In this document: piece by piece, positions 33,212 through 41,968 of the stretch
How the letters are laid out: each line of letters begins with the position of its first letter
Position numbering within the stretch: position 1 is the first letter of the stretch
Assembly (NCBI GenBank): GCA_913054455.1
Contig: CAJXIL010000007.1
Coordinates: 1-50,394 of the forward strand
Length of the DNA: 50,394 bases
Reading direction: 5' to 3'
DNA from: an uncultured Roseobacter sp.
GTDB lineage: Bacteria > Pseudomonadota > Alphaproteobacteria > Rhodobacterales > Rhodobacteraceae
Translations under genes and position numbers: made by a program
The notes under the pieces: generated by a model
The model's database searches: none
What the model was told of the DNA's origin: nothing
The model's input: the letters and a program-made list of their open reading frames with translations, nothing else

Positions 33212-35011
33212 TTACTGTGCTGAACGCGCTGGCGGTGTGTCTGGCTGTGAGATCCAAGGGGTCTCTTGGCTGGTTGCAGCAACTTTACGGATCTCAGACA
33301 AGAGGACCGCTTTTTTCACGGGCTTGGCGATATAGCTCTGTGCGCCAAGTGCCATAAAGCGCTCCCGGTCTTCGGGTGCGGCGTTGGCGGTCAACATGAC
33401 CACAGGCGTCGCGCCGATCTGTCCCCCCCGGCGGGCCATCTCTACCAGAGTTTCTTCACCATCCATGACTGGCATCTTCATGTCCAGTAAAACCAGATCT
33501 ACTGGGCGCTGTTCCAGACACTCGAGTGCCTTTGCACCATCTTCGGCCTCGATGATTTCGACATTACTCTTCTTCAAAAAGGAGCGGACGACCATACGAT
33601 TTGACTGGGTGTCATCGACCAGCAAAATGGATTTGATGCCAAGGTCGAAGTCGTTGCCCTGCGGGAGGGCGTGAACAGTGCTTTGAAATGGTGCCGATGC
33701 GGGCAGGGCGGTTTCGGGCTGGCTGAGGACTTTGATCTGACAGGTGAATGTGAAACAGCTGCCCAACATGGGAATGGTGCTGACGGAAATATCACCGCCC
33801 ATCATTTTTGCGAACCGTCGCGCAATGGCGAGCCCTAGGCCCGTCCCCGGAACTGTCGGGGCATTCTTATCCTCAACCCGATAGAACTCGGTGAAGAGAT
33901 GCGGCACCTGATCTGCAGCGATACCGCGTCCGGTATCCGAAACCTGGATGGTCAAGACAGAGGGGGCTACAGCGGTGTCAGCCGCCACATGGACTTTGAC
34001 CTGCCCTGTTTCCGTAAATTTGACCGCATTGGATACCAGGTTTCCGATTACCTGCCTGAGCCGGAGGGAGTCGAACTCGGCATAGGGGGGAACACTGTCC
34101 GCAAAGCTAAGATCAAACTGCAGCCCTTTTTGTTCCGCATGCGCTCGAAACATCTCCACTGCACTGGTGACTTCATCCTGCGGTATCGCCGGGACAGGGT
34201 TGGCCTCTATATGGCCGGATTCCACTTTGGCGTGGTCAAGAATATCATTCAGAATCCCGGTGAGAGCCTGAGAAGATTTTTGCAATAACTGGCTGCGCTC
34301 CCTCCGGGTTTGAGGGTCAGCATCTTCCTCGTCCATGAGTTCAGCCATGCCACAAATGGCGTTCAGGGGGGTACGGATCTCATGGCTCATGGAGGCCAGA
34401 AAACGGCTCTTAGCGCGGCTTCCGGCCTCAGCGGCGCTTAAGGCATCGCGTAGTCGATCGGTCATTTGATTGAGCGACCACATGCTATGTGCCAAGTATC
34501 CCGCTCCGAGTACCAGTATGACCACGGCGATGCCGATCTCAACTGGGGTGGCAAAGGAGTGCAGGAAGCTGACTATCATAAAGGCAACCGCGCAAATGAT
34601 GGGCATCGCGGTCACCAGGCCAAAGAGCATCCATTCCGCACGGGCAACCACACTGTGATTAAGCGCGATCACCAAGAGCATTGTGCCCGCCAGTTTTGGA
34701 AAGGCATCGGGCTGCAAAAAGAGCAGGAGGGGGATACTGTTGAAAAGCAAGATGCCAAAGAAGGCAGATGTAATGAACAGCGCCACCCCCGCCATGGTGA
34801 CTTTGCGTTCCAGCGAGCGGTATACAAAGAGGCCGACCAGTTCGATGAAGGCGATCCCGAAGTAGAGTAGAGCCACGGTTTGAAGCGGAAGATAGTAAAG
34901 CGACAGGAAGGCAACGACTGTGATTGAGGCAAAGCGAGAGGGCAGGTCTTCGCGGACCAGCCTGTTCTGAGCCGACACCGAAGCCTTAAGGTCTGGTGAT
35001 AAAATCAACAT
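33212..35011 (-). CDS. Hybrid sensor histidine kinase with multi-TM sensor
   Basis: 599 residues. The N-terminal region has about six TM helices (about residues 26-178) and hardly any periplasmic loop. It is followed directly by HisKA (H210 in FLASMSHEIRTPLNA), an HATPase (NLVSNAVKF, DTGRGI, GTGLGLAIARRF) and a receiver (DD at 466-467, D510 in LVLLDMKMPVMDG, Lys in IAKPV). No HAMP or PAS domain is present. This layout, a helix-bundle sensor plus kinase plus receiver, is like CqsS of Vibrio. Lying next to luxI, it may detect a lipid-like signal. The ATG at 35011 has AAGGA eight bases upstream; ATG 35017 and TTG 35074 are alternatives. A separate phosphotransferase would be needed to pass the signal on. 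Confidence 0.87.
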   Translation of the reverse strand: MLILSPDLKASVSAQNRLVREDLPSRFASITVVAFLSLYYLPLQTVALLYFGIAFIELVGLFVYRSLERKVTMAGVALFITSAFFGILLFNSIPLLLFLQPDAFPKLAGTMLLVIALNHSVVARAEWMLFGLVTAMPIICAVAFMIVSFLHSFATPVEIGIAVVILVLGAGYLAHSMWSLNQMTDRLRDALSAAEAGSRAKSRFLASMSHEIRTPLNAICGMAELMDEEDADPQTRRERSQLLQKSSQALTGILNDILDHAKVESGHIEANPVPAIPQDEVTSAVEMFRAHAEQKGLQFDLSFADSVPPYAEFDSLRLRQVIGNLVSNAVKFTETGQVKVHVAADTAVAPSVLTIQVSDTGRGIAADQVPHLFTEFYRVEDKNAPTVPGTGLGLAIARRFAKMMGGDISVSTIPMLGSCFTFTCQIKVLSQPETALPASAPFQSTVHALPQGNDFDLGIKSILLVDDTQSNRMVVRSFLKKSNVEIIEAEDGAKALECLEQRPVDLVLLDMKMPVMDGEETLVEMARRGGQIGATPVVMLTANAAPEDRERFMALGAQSYIAKPVKKAVLLSEIRKVAATSQETPWISQPDTPPARSAQ

Positions 35012-35074
35012 TCGCATTATCCTTGCGGCGTCCTTCACATCGTTCCTTGTTGGCAAACCAAACGCCGATAACAA

Positions 35075-35460
35075 CCATTCTCCACTTTTGAACTTAGACA
35101 GTTCCTCAATTTTCGCTCAGCCTACCGCATAAAAGTATGTGGTCCCTTAACCCTGGTGATCCCGCCGAAGGGGAGAACACGAGAGGGTCGCAATTTCACG
35201 TTAAGTAAGTGTTGCCCGTTGGGTGCCTACTGATCAAGCCCGTCAATCGTTCTGCAGTGCGCTCTTAGGGGGCTAAGCCCACATTTTAGCTTTAAAATTG
35301 TTTTAACTCGCGGGGCAATGACGCTGGGTAAGGACTCAGTTTAACAAAATTGTCGAAAAGCATTGACATGCACTTGCATGTTTGTAGGTCTCGCCGTAGA
35401 TAATTCCCCCAAACGCCTCGCCAGCCCCGATTCAGGGCAAGCCCAGCACGAACCTGAATC
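35075..35460. other. 386-base intergenic region
   Basis: No gene. It separates the divergent hybrid kinase and TonB-dependent receptor genes and must hold both promoters. The palindrome at 35366-35381 is annotated separately. An AT-rich segment around 35286-35360 (TTTAAAATTGTTTTAAC and GTTTAACAAAATTG) carries loosely inverted elements. A GGGGGCTAAGCCC hairpin lies near 35269-35281. Confidence 0.5.
35366..35402 (+). promoter_or_regulatory. Palindromic operator over receptor promoter
   Basis: ACATGCA-CT-TGCATGT (35366-35381) is a perfect 7-2-7 palindrome. It covers a possible -35 TTGCAT (35374-35379), with TAGATA (35397-35402) 17 bases downstream as -10. A repressor bound here would block the first TonB-dependent receptor gene. 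The binder is unknown; the MarR protein encoded just past the receptor is one candidate, an iron regulator another. Confidence 0.5.
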
Positions 35461-35472
35461 TTGGGGAATATT

Positions 35473-37443
35473 ATGGCTACTAAAACCGCCGCGCTCCGCG
35501 CCCGTCTTTTGTGTGGGACCGCTCTGTCTGTTTTTATCGCGCTACCTGTCGGTGCACAGGATCTGGAGGAAGAGGTTTTCTCCCTGGATCCGATTTTTGT
35601 CCGTCAGCAAGACGAAAGGGGCAATGCCGCTGACCGGGCCTCTTCGGTCTACGTCGCGGATGCAGAACTGGAGCGCTCTCGTATGGGGGACGTGAAGGAT
35701 CTCTTTGCCGGGATCGCCAGCGTTTCTGTCGGTGGAGCTATTCCGTTGGCACAAAAGATCTTTGTGAATGGGGTGGATATGTTGAACCTCGCGATCCAGG
35801 TGGATGGCGTGTCGCAAAACAACCGCGTATTCCACCATGTAAGCGCCAATGCCTTTGATCCCGGCCTGATGAAATCTGTGCGGGTCGATCCTGGTGTCGC
35901 GCCAGCGGATGCCGGGCCGCGTGCCATGGCTGGTCGTGTGGTGATGGAGACCGTCGATGCCGAGGATATCCTTACCGAAGGTCAGAGCATCGGAGGGGTC
36001 GCCCGTCTGAGCTACTCAGACAATGGCGACACAGCGCAGGGATCCTTGACCCTGGCAGGAGAAAGCAACGGTTTCGAGATCCTCGCCTATGGCAAACGTG
36101 CCACCGGTGATAATTACAAAGACGGTAGCGGTGCCGAAATGACCGGCACCGCAGCGAACTTAACTACGGGTCTGCTGAAACTGGCCTATGAATCCCTGCA
36201 GGGACATCGCGTTGAGTTCTCAGCACAACAGATCGAAGACAACGAGACCCGCAATATGCGGCCAAACTTTGGGCCCAGCGGTAGCGGTGAGTACGCGTAC
36301 CTGACCACGCGCAGCAACGTCTCGCTGCGCTATGAAAACGTGAACAATACGGGGCTCTGGGATCCCTCGGCCATACTTGGCTATTCAGTTACAGATATTG
36401 ACCGACCAGACGACGCCTACGGCAGCTCAACCTATTCGACGTCGCGTACCTATTCGGTTGTCCTGCAGAACGAATTCCATCTCTCGCAAAGCAATACAAT
36501 CACTGCCGGTGTGGATTTCCAGAACCGGGAAACGTCAATTGAGGGCAGCTGGGTTGTCCCTGATAAGGCCCGCGAAAAGTCTGATAACATTGGTATCTTT
36601 GCGCAGGCTCGCCTCGAGCCGACAAGCCGGCTGAGCCTCTCTGCTGGGGCACGCTATGATTGGCAGGATTTCACCGGTTATCAGTGGCTCAGCACCGATG
36701 CGGTTCATAACTCTTCCCATAGCGGCGCCAGCGGCAACCTGTCTTTGGCCTATGATCTGACCGATGATTTTTCGGTTCGGGCAGGGTATTCGAATGTGTT
36801 TGGCGGCATTGATCTGGGCGACAGCTTTGAGTTTTGGCTCACCCGCGACTATTCTGGTCTGCGCGCCTCTCGGGCTCAAAACATCATTATCGGGGCAGAC
36901 TGGACGCCTGGTGCCTGGACGGTCAGCGGAGAAGTGTTTCAGACCGAATTTGACGATGCGCGGGATGGCACGACCACGGTCGATTTCAAAAGTCAGGGCG
37001 TAAACCTGGGGGCGACCTACGGTTGGGCGAGTGGTTTTGCCCGCCTGACATATTCCTACAGCGAAGCCGAACTGAATGGCGCGCCCTCCAGCAACTTTGA
37101 TCTGCGGGATTTTGGCGCTCCGCTCGGGCATATTATCGCGTTGGAGGTGCAACAAGAGCTGCAGCAATACAACATGCTGGTTGGCGGCAGCCTACAGGCA
37201 GCGGCGTCCTATGACACGCAGGGCTCTTATGCCGGACAAGCCATCCCAGGCTATCAGGTGGTCAATCTCTTTGCGGAGTATTCTCCCCCGTCCTTGAATG
37301 GGGTGACCATTCGCGGCAGCATCAACAACCTGTTTAATGAACACTATGCGGACAGGGCAACATATGGCGGCGAGTTTGCAGGCTTCAATACAATGAACGA
37401 GCCTGGCCGAACCCTGCTAATCGAGGCGGTTGCCAGATTCTAA
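35473..37443 (+). CDS. TonB-dependent outer-membrane receptor 1 (iron/heme/siderophore)
   Basis: 656 residues. A signal peptide (about residues 1-29, ending VGAQ) is followed by a plug domain (about 50-160) with KIFVNGVDMLNLAIQVDGV, FHHVSANAFDPGLMKSVRVD and GPRAMAGRVVMET, then a 22-strand barrel ending in the outer-membrane C-terminal Phe (LIEAVARF). It takes up an iron chelate or heme at the cost of TonB energy. TonB/ExbBD are not encoded in the window. The ATG at 35473 follows GGGGAA; the in-frame TTG at 35461 is less likely. It is paralogous to the receptor at 41969. It converges with the MarR gene with only four bases between stops. Confidence 0.9.
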   Translation: MATKTAALRARLLCGTALSVFIALPVGAQDLEEEVFSLDPIFVRQQDERGNAADRASSVYVADAELERSRMGDVKDLFAGIASVSVGGAIPLAQKIFVNGVDMLNLAIQVDGVSQNNRVFHHVSANAFDPGLMKSVRVDPGVAPADAGPRAMAGRVVMETVDAEDILTEGQSIGGVARLSYSDNGDTAQGSLTLAGESNGFEILAYGKRATGDNYKDGSGAEMTGTAANLTTGLLKLAYESLQGHRVEFSAQQIEDNETRNMRPNFGPSGSGEYAYLTTRSNVSLRYENVNNTGLWDPSAILGYSVTDIDRPDDAYGSSTYSTSRTYSVVLQNEFHLSQSNTITAGVDFQNRETSIEGSWVVPDKAREKSDNIGIFAQARLEPTSRLSLSAGARYDWQDFTGYQWLSTDAVHNSSHSGASGNLSLAYDLTDDFSVRAGYSNVFGGIDLGDSFEFWLTRDYSGLRASRAQNIIIGADWTPGAWTVSGEVFQTEFDDARDGTTTVDFKSQGVNLGATYGWASGFARLTYSYSEAELNGAPSSNFDLRDFGAPLGHIIALEVQQELQQYNMLVGGSLQAAASYDTQGSYAGQAIPGYQVVNLFAEYSPPSLNGVTIRGSINNLFNEHYADRATYGGEFAGFNTMNEPGRTLLIEAVARF

Positions 37444-37447
37444 AGAC

Positions 37448-37957
37448 TTAGCCCTGAGGCCCCGTTTTCTGGGCGCCTCCGGGCAGAAGTTTGATCAAGA
37501 GACGGGACAGCTGGTAAGCTTCGTCGGTTGTCATATGGGGGCCGATCTCGGCCTGCATGGCGTCCCAATAGACCGGCCAGATCTTCGCGTGCAACCCCTT
37601 GCCCTTATCGGTTAGAAACAGGATCTGCTTGCGCCGTCCATCGCTAATGAACTCACGGCGTAGCAGGCCTTTTTGCTCCATCCGGGAAATATGGCGCGAC
37701 AGCGCATATTGGGCGACAAAGAGTTTGTCCTCGAGCGCGGCCATGGGCTGGCCATCTTTGCCCGCCAATTCGACCTCAAGCAGGATCTCATACCAGATTG
37801 GATCGTTGATCCCGCAGGCCTTCAGCGCCTTGGCGATACGCGGCAGGAATTTGCGCTGGGCACGCATGATATTGAACCACACGCGATTGTAGGAAACCAC
37901 AGGGGTACTGTCGGCAAAAAAATCTGCGTCGCTGGAGTGCTCATCTCTGGCTGTCAT
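37448..37957 (-). CDS. MarR-family winged-helix regulator
   Basis: A 169-residue MarR protein. The winged HTH is in about residues 55-125: AALEDKLFVAQYALSRHISRMEQKGLL is the recognition helix region, followed by RREFISDGRRKQILFLTDKG as the wing. Such dimers repress operons and respond to small ligands. It is convergent with receptor 1 and divergent (300 bases) from the ABC importer, so it may control either. No operator could be assigned with confidence in 37958-38257. Confidence 0.87.
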   Translation of the reverse strand: MTARDEHSSDADFFADSTPVVSYNRVWFNIMRAQRKFLPRIAKALKACGINDPIWYEILLEVELAGKDGQPMAALEDKLFVAQYALSRHISRMEQKGLLRREFISDGRRKQILFLTDKGKGLHAKIWPVYWDAMQAEIGPHMTTDEAYQLSRLLIKLLPGGAQKTGPQG

Positions 37958-38257
37958 GGGGGGAGCCTATCTGATTTTTCCCTGCCCATTCTAGTCGGCG
38001 GTAAGATATGAACGCAACATCCTGGACAGTAAGAAAGTAATTTAAAGCCATAATGTTAGCAGGCTGCTGGACCATCTGGGCCCTCGAGCCAAGCATCGTG
38101 GGGAAAAGCGATCTTTCCTCCAGTGTGTGTTTGTTCAACGGGCCGTGACTGCTCCGATACAGAAGCGCTGGACAGGGCACGTACAATTGCATAGTGACGG
38201 GACCAAATCCCCGCAGAGCCAGCTTCGGTCAGCCATGCAATATTGATGGAGAAATCA
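37958..38257. other. 300-base divergent promoter region
   Basis: No gene between the MarR and binding-protein starts. It should hold both promoters. A ribosome site GGAG precedes the importer ATG at 38258. No exact copy of the ACATGCA palindrome is present. Confidence 0.45.
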
Positions 38258-39157
38258 ATGTTGAAATCGCTGACGCTTATTGCGGCCCTGGTCTGTGGTT
38301 CCGCATCTTTTGCACAAACCGTTGAGGTTCGCACCTTCAGAGGGCTGCAAAACACAGAGGCAAAACCTGAAAAGGTTGCTGTTTTTGATCTGGCCGCTCT
38401 GGATACGCTTGTCGCCTTGGGTGTAAAACCGGCAGGTGTCATTGGTAATCTCTATGTGGATTATCTGGATGAGGGGGTCGCGGGCGCAGAGATCGTGGGC
38501 TCCTTGTTTGAGCCCGACTTTGAGAGCATCTATGCGCTGGAGCCGGATCTGATCCTGGTTGGGGGGCGCTCCTCCGATCAGGCAGAGGCCCTTGCAGATT
38601 TTGCACCGACCCTGGACATGACCATCTACGGCGACGACCTGGTGCAAGTCGCGCTGCAGCGCCTGGAAGACTATGGTCTTCTGTTTGGCAAGGAGGCCGA
38701 GGCGTCAGCCCTGCGTGACAGTTTCCAGGCCAAGCTTGAGAAGACCAGATCTTTGGCCCGTGGCAAGGGCACAGCGCTGCTGATCATGACCAATGGTCCC
38801 AAAATATCGGCCTTTGGTGCCATGGGGCGTTTTGGCTGGCTGCATTCAAAGCTGGAGGTGCCTCAGGCCGCAGAGGGCTTGGGGGAGAATTCTCATGGGG
38901 AGGCGATCTCGTCTGAATTTATCCGTGATGCCAACCCTGATTACCTCTTCGTGGTTGACCGGCTATCAGCAATCGGACAGGGCGGCGAGGATGCCAAGGC
39001 AACACTCGACAACGATCTGGTGCGCCAAACCTCTGCCTGGAAAAATGGCCATGTGATCTATCTGGATGCCGCTAGCCTGTATATCTCCGGGGGCGGCATT
39101 CAGTCGATGAACCGGGTTCTGGATCAACTGATCGCGGCCTATGAGGGCAATGGATAA
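38258..39157 (+). CDS. Iron-siderophore ABC transporter binding protein (FatB/CeuE-like)
   Basis: A 299-residue class III periplasmic binding protein. A signal peptide (about residues 1-19, ending SFAQ) is followed by VAVFDLAALDTLVALGV, YALEPDLILVGGRSS and the C-terminal lobe with RLSAIGQGGEDAKATLDNDL. It resembles binding proteins for catecholate or anguibactin-type siderophores (FatB, CeuE, YclQ). It lacks a lipobox Cys, so it is soluble in the periplasm. GGAG lies six bases before the ATG. The permease gene follows after three bases. Confidence 0.86.
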   Translation: MLKSLTLIAALVCGSASFAQTVEVRTFRGLQNTEAKPEKVAVFDLAALDTLVALGVKPAGVIGNLYVDYLDEGVAGAEIVGSLFEPDFESIYALEPDLILVGGRSSDQAEALADFAPTLDMTIYGDDLVQVALQRLEDYGLLFGKEAEASALRDSFQAKLEKTRSLARGKGTALLIMTNGPKISAFGAMGRFGWLHSKLEVPQAAEGLGENSHGEAISSEFIRDANPDYLFVVDRLSAIGQGGEDAKATLDNDLVRQTSAWKNGHVIYLDAASLYISGGGIQSMNRVLDQLIAAYEGNG

Positions 39158-39160
39158 GCC

Positions 39161-40117
39161 ATGCCACGTCTCTGGCTTCTGACCTGTCTGGGGTTAATCC
39201 TAGGGCTTTCTGTGGTCTCGGTCTTTGTCGGGGTCATCGAGCTATCCCCCCTTGCCTTGTTCCTGGACCCAGAGGCCTTGCACCTGCTGGCTGTGAGCCG
39301 GTTGCCACGCACGGCTGCTGCGGTTTTGACCGGATGCTCCATGGCTGTGAGCGGCCAGATCATGCAGATTCTCGTACGCAACAAATTTGTCGAACCCATC
39401 AGCGCAGGCACCGGACAAGCGGCGGCGCTGGGGATATTACTGTCCGTATTGCTGTTCCCTGCGGCAGGGCTGGCAATCAAGATGAGCCTAGCGGCGACAA
39501 CCGCGCTGCTGGGCACCTTGGGATTTTTGGCACTGGTGCAGCGGCTCCCCCCGACCGAGCCCCTGTTGGTGCCACTTGTGGGGTTGGTCTATGGCGGCAT
39601 TCTGGGCGCTGTGATGGTGTTTATCGCCTATCAGGCGGATCTGCTTCAATATGTTGATGTCTGGATGCTGGGCGAGTTTTCCGGCGTCATGCGAGGACGG
39701 TATGAGCTGCTTTGGATTGCCGGGATCGCCGCTTTTGTCAGCTATCTGATCGCCGATCAATTTGCCGTATTGGGATTGGGCCGCGACATGAGCCTGAGCC
39801 TAGGGCTCAATCATCGTCAGGTGATGGCGCTGGGGTTGCTCTGTGTCTCGGTGGTCTCGGCGCTGACCGTGGTCACAGTGGGCATGTTGCCCTTTATTGG
39901 CCTAGTGGTTCCCAACCTGATCAGTCGCCGGCTGGGCGACAACCTGCGTGTGACCCTACCGGTGACGGCATTGCTGGGCGGTGTCTTTGTCTTGGCCTGT
40001 GACATCCTGGCCCGCGTGATACGCCACCCCTATGAGGTGCCAGTTGGAACGGTTTTTGGAGTTCTGGGAACCCTTGCCTTTTTGTGGCTGGTCTATGCGA
40101 GGCCACGTCATGCTTAG
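39161..40117 (+). CDS. FecCD-type siderophore ABC permease 1 (FatD-like)
   Basis: A 318-residue BtuC/FecCD-family permease with about nine to ten TM helices. Family marks are LPRTAAAVLTGCSMAVSGQI, FVEPISAGTGQAAALG, MLPFIGLVVPNLISRRLGDN (the ATPase-contact region) and the C-terminal RHPYEVPVGTVFGVLG. It pairs with the second permease as a FatD/FatC-type heterodimer. Its stop overlaps the next start by eight bases. Confidence 0.88.
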   Translation: MPRLWLLTCLGLILGLSVVSVFVGVIELSPLALFLDPEALHLLAVSRLPRTAAAVLTGCSMAVSGQIMQILVRNKFVEPISAGTGQAAALGILLSVLLFPAAGLAIKMSLAATTALLGTLGFLALVQRLPPTEPLLVPLVGLVYGGILGAVMVFIAYQADLLQYVDVWMLGEFSGVMRGRYELLWIAGIAAFVSYLIADQFAVLGLGRDMSLSLGLNHRQVMALGLLCVSVVSALTVVTVGMLPFIGLVVPNLISRRLGDNLRVTLPVTALLGGVFVLACDILARVIRHPYEVPVGTVFGVLGTLAFLWLVYARPRHA

Positions 40118-41054
40118 GCGGCGCTTTTTCTGGCTTCTCCTGGTTCTCCTGGTTGTCTCGGTGTTGTTTTTGACCCTGGGGGCCAAGGGAAGTTGGGGCT
40201 TTACCCTCTGGTTTCGTGGTCAAAAACTTGCCAGTCTGCTGTTGATCGGCGGAGCGATCTCTACCGCGACGATCCTGTTTCAGACCATCACACATAACCG
40301 TATCCTGACCCCTTCGATCATGGGGTTTGACGCGCTGTTTCTCCTGATCCTTACCATGATGGTCTTTGGGTTAGGGGCGGGGGGCTATACGCAACTGTCC
40401 AAGGTCTGGTTGTTTTTCTTGAACCTTGGGGTGTTGACGCTTGCCTCTGTGGGGCTGTTTGCACTGCTGCTGAAAGATCAGAGCAGTGATTTGATGCGCA
40501 TGGTTTTGACCGGCATTATTTTGGGGGTGATGTTTCGCTCTCTGTCATCGCTGATCCAGCGGCTGATTGATCCCAGTGAATTTGCCGTATTGCAGTCGGC
40601 GTCTTTTGCACGGTTCAACCGGGTTGACGCGGATCTGTTGCTGCTGAGCGCAGGCTTGGTCCTGGTGACCTGGATCTGCCTGTGGATCATGCGCCATCGG
40701 TTAGACATCCTCGCGCTGGGAGAGGTACTGCCCGTTAGCCTTGGGGCCGATCCCAAACGCGGCCAGCTTGTGGTTTTGATGTTTATTTCAATTTTGGTCT
40801 CGGTCTCTACCGCTTTGGTGGGGCCAGTGGCCTTTTTGGGCCTGCTGGTCAGCAGCCTGACCTATCGTTTGATCCCAAGTTGGCATCACGGCCATATCCT
40901 GCCTGCTGCGGTTTTGATTGGCGGCATAACTCTGGTGGGAGGGCAGCTGGTGTTAGAGCGTATCCTGAAGTTGGAAACGCCGCTTGCTGTGGTGGTGGAA
41001 TGCCTTGGTGGGCTGGTCTTCTTGTTCTTGATACTGCGAAAGGGCAGCACATGA
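40110..41054 (+). CDS. FecCD-type siderophore ABC permease 2 (FatC-like)
   Basis: A 314-residue BtuC/FecCD permease, clearly diverged from permease 1. It shows ISTATILFQTITHNRILTPS, GFDALFLLI and ALVGPVAFLGLLVSSLTYRL. GAGG lies eight bases before the chosen ATG at 40110 (MLRRRFFWLLL); the ATG at 40095 is a weaker option. The stop overlaps the ATPase start in ATGA. Confidence 0.87.
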   Translation: MLRRRFFWLLLVLLVVSVLFLTLGAKGSWGFTLWFRGQKLASLLLIGGAISTATILFQTITHNRILTPSIMGFDALFLLILTMMVFGLGAGGYTQLSKVWLFFLNLGVLTLASVGLFALLLKDQSSDLMRMVLTGIILGVMFRSLSSLIQRLIDPSEFAVLQSASFARFNRVDADLLLLSAGLVLVTWICLWIMRHRLDILALGEVLPVSLGADPKRGQLVVLMFISILVSVSTALVGPVAFLGLLVSSLTYRLIPSWHHGHILPAAVLIGGITLVGGQLVLERILKLETPLAVVVECLGGLVFLFLILRKGST

Positions 41055-41803
41055 TCCGTATTCGCAACCTTAGCCATCAGATTGCTGGTCATGACATTCT
41101 GCGGAATGTGGATCTCGACATTTCCAAGGGCGGGCTAACGGCGCTTGTGGGGCCAAACGGCGCTGGCAAATCGACGCTCTTATCTCTGGTGGCCCGGCTC
41201 GCCGCGACGCAATCAGGGGGGATCGAGATAAACGGTCTGGACCTGAAAAAGATCAGCCATGGCGATCTGGCGCAGCTATTGGCGATCCTGCCACAGGTTC
41301 TGACCAGCACCCATCGGATCAGTGTTCAGGATCTGGTGGGATTTGGCCGCTATCCCTATAGCCATGGCCGACTGACCCCAAAGGATCGGCAAGTGATTGA
41401 ACAAGTGCTGGCGAGTTTTGAGCTCGAGGGCATTCGCCATCGGTTTCTTGACACCCTGTCCGGGGGGCAAAGGCAGCGTGCCTACACAGCCATGGCCTGG
41501 GCACAGGACACAGAATATCTGCTGCTAGATGAGCCTCTGAACAACCTGGATATCGCCGCCTCGCGCAGTCTGATGGCGCGGCTCAAACGGCTGGCAGAGC
41601 AAGAGCGCCGCACAATTGTCATTGTCTTGCATGATATCAACTATGCGGCGGGCTATGCGGACCACATTGTTGCCATGAAGGCCGGAGAGATTGTCGAGGC
41701 AGGGGCGCCGGAGGCGATTGTCACGGAGGCGTTTCTTAGCCGTGTCTTTGACACTGAGGCCCAGGTGACCCATGTCGCGGGTCGGCCTCTCGTTGTTGTA
41801 TAA
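41051..41803 (+). CDS. Siderophore ABC transporter ATPase (FatE/CeuD-like)
   Basis: A 250-residue FepC-type ATPase: Walker A GPNGAGKST, Q-loop ILPQ, signature LSGGQRQRAYTAMAWAQDT, Walker B YLLLDEP and switch His (VLHDINYAAGYAD). It completes a four-gene importer with the two permeases and the binding protein. The open frame begins far upstream at 40880, but family comparison and the ATGA overlap fix the start at 41051. The 165-base gap to the second receptor holds no clear terminator, so read-through is possible. Confidence 0.9.
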   Translation: MIRIRNLSHQIAGHDILRNVDLDISKGGLTALVGPNGAGKSTLLSLVARLAATQSGGIEINGLDLKKISHGDLAQLLAILPQVLTSTHRISVQDLVGFGRYPYSHGRLTPKDRQVIEQVLASFELEGIRHRFLDTLSGGQRQRAYTAMAWAQDTEYLLLDEPLNNLDIAASRSLMARLKRLAEQERRTIVIVLHDINYAAGYADHIVAMKAGEIVEAGAPEAIVTEAFLSRVFDTEAQVTHVAGRPLVVV

Positions 41804-41968
41804 TCCCCTTCAGGGACTGTGCCCAGGGCGCTGTAGTGTGGCATTTTTCATTTTCTTCCAAAAGAAAGAACAGCTTCACCTTGAAGATCCAGAGCCGCTA
41901 CCTTAGCAGCCTATCGTAGCCAATCCTGCGCGGATGTAGCCATTGACCCCACCCTTTAGGAGGCGAAA

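Noticed and set aside
35151-35184. TGATCC before the hybrid kinase region as a fifth RpoE promoter
   Set aside because: The position 16 bases downstream reads ACGAGA, not CGTA, and no start lies downstream on that strand within a sensible distance.
41804-41968. Riboswitch or operator upstream of the second receptor
   Set aside because: No known riboswitch core and no copy of the ACATGCA palindrome were found.
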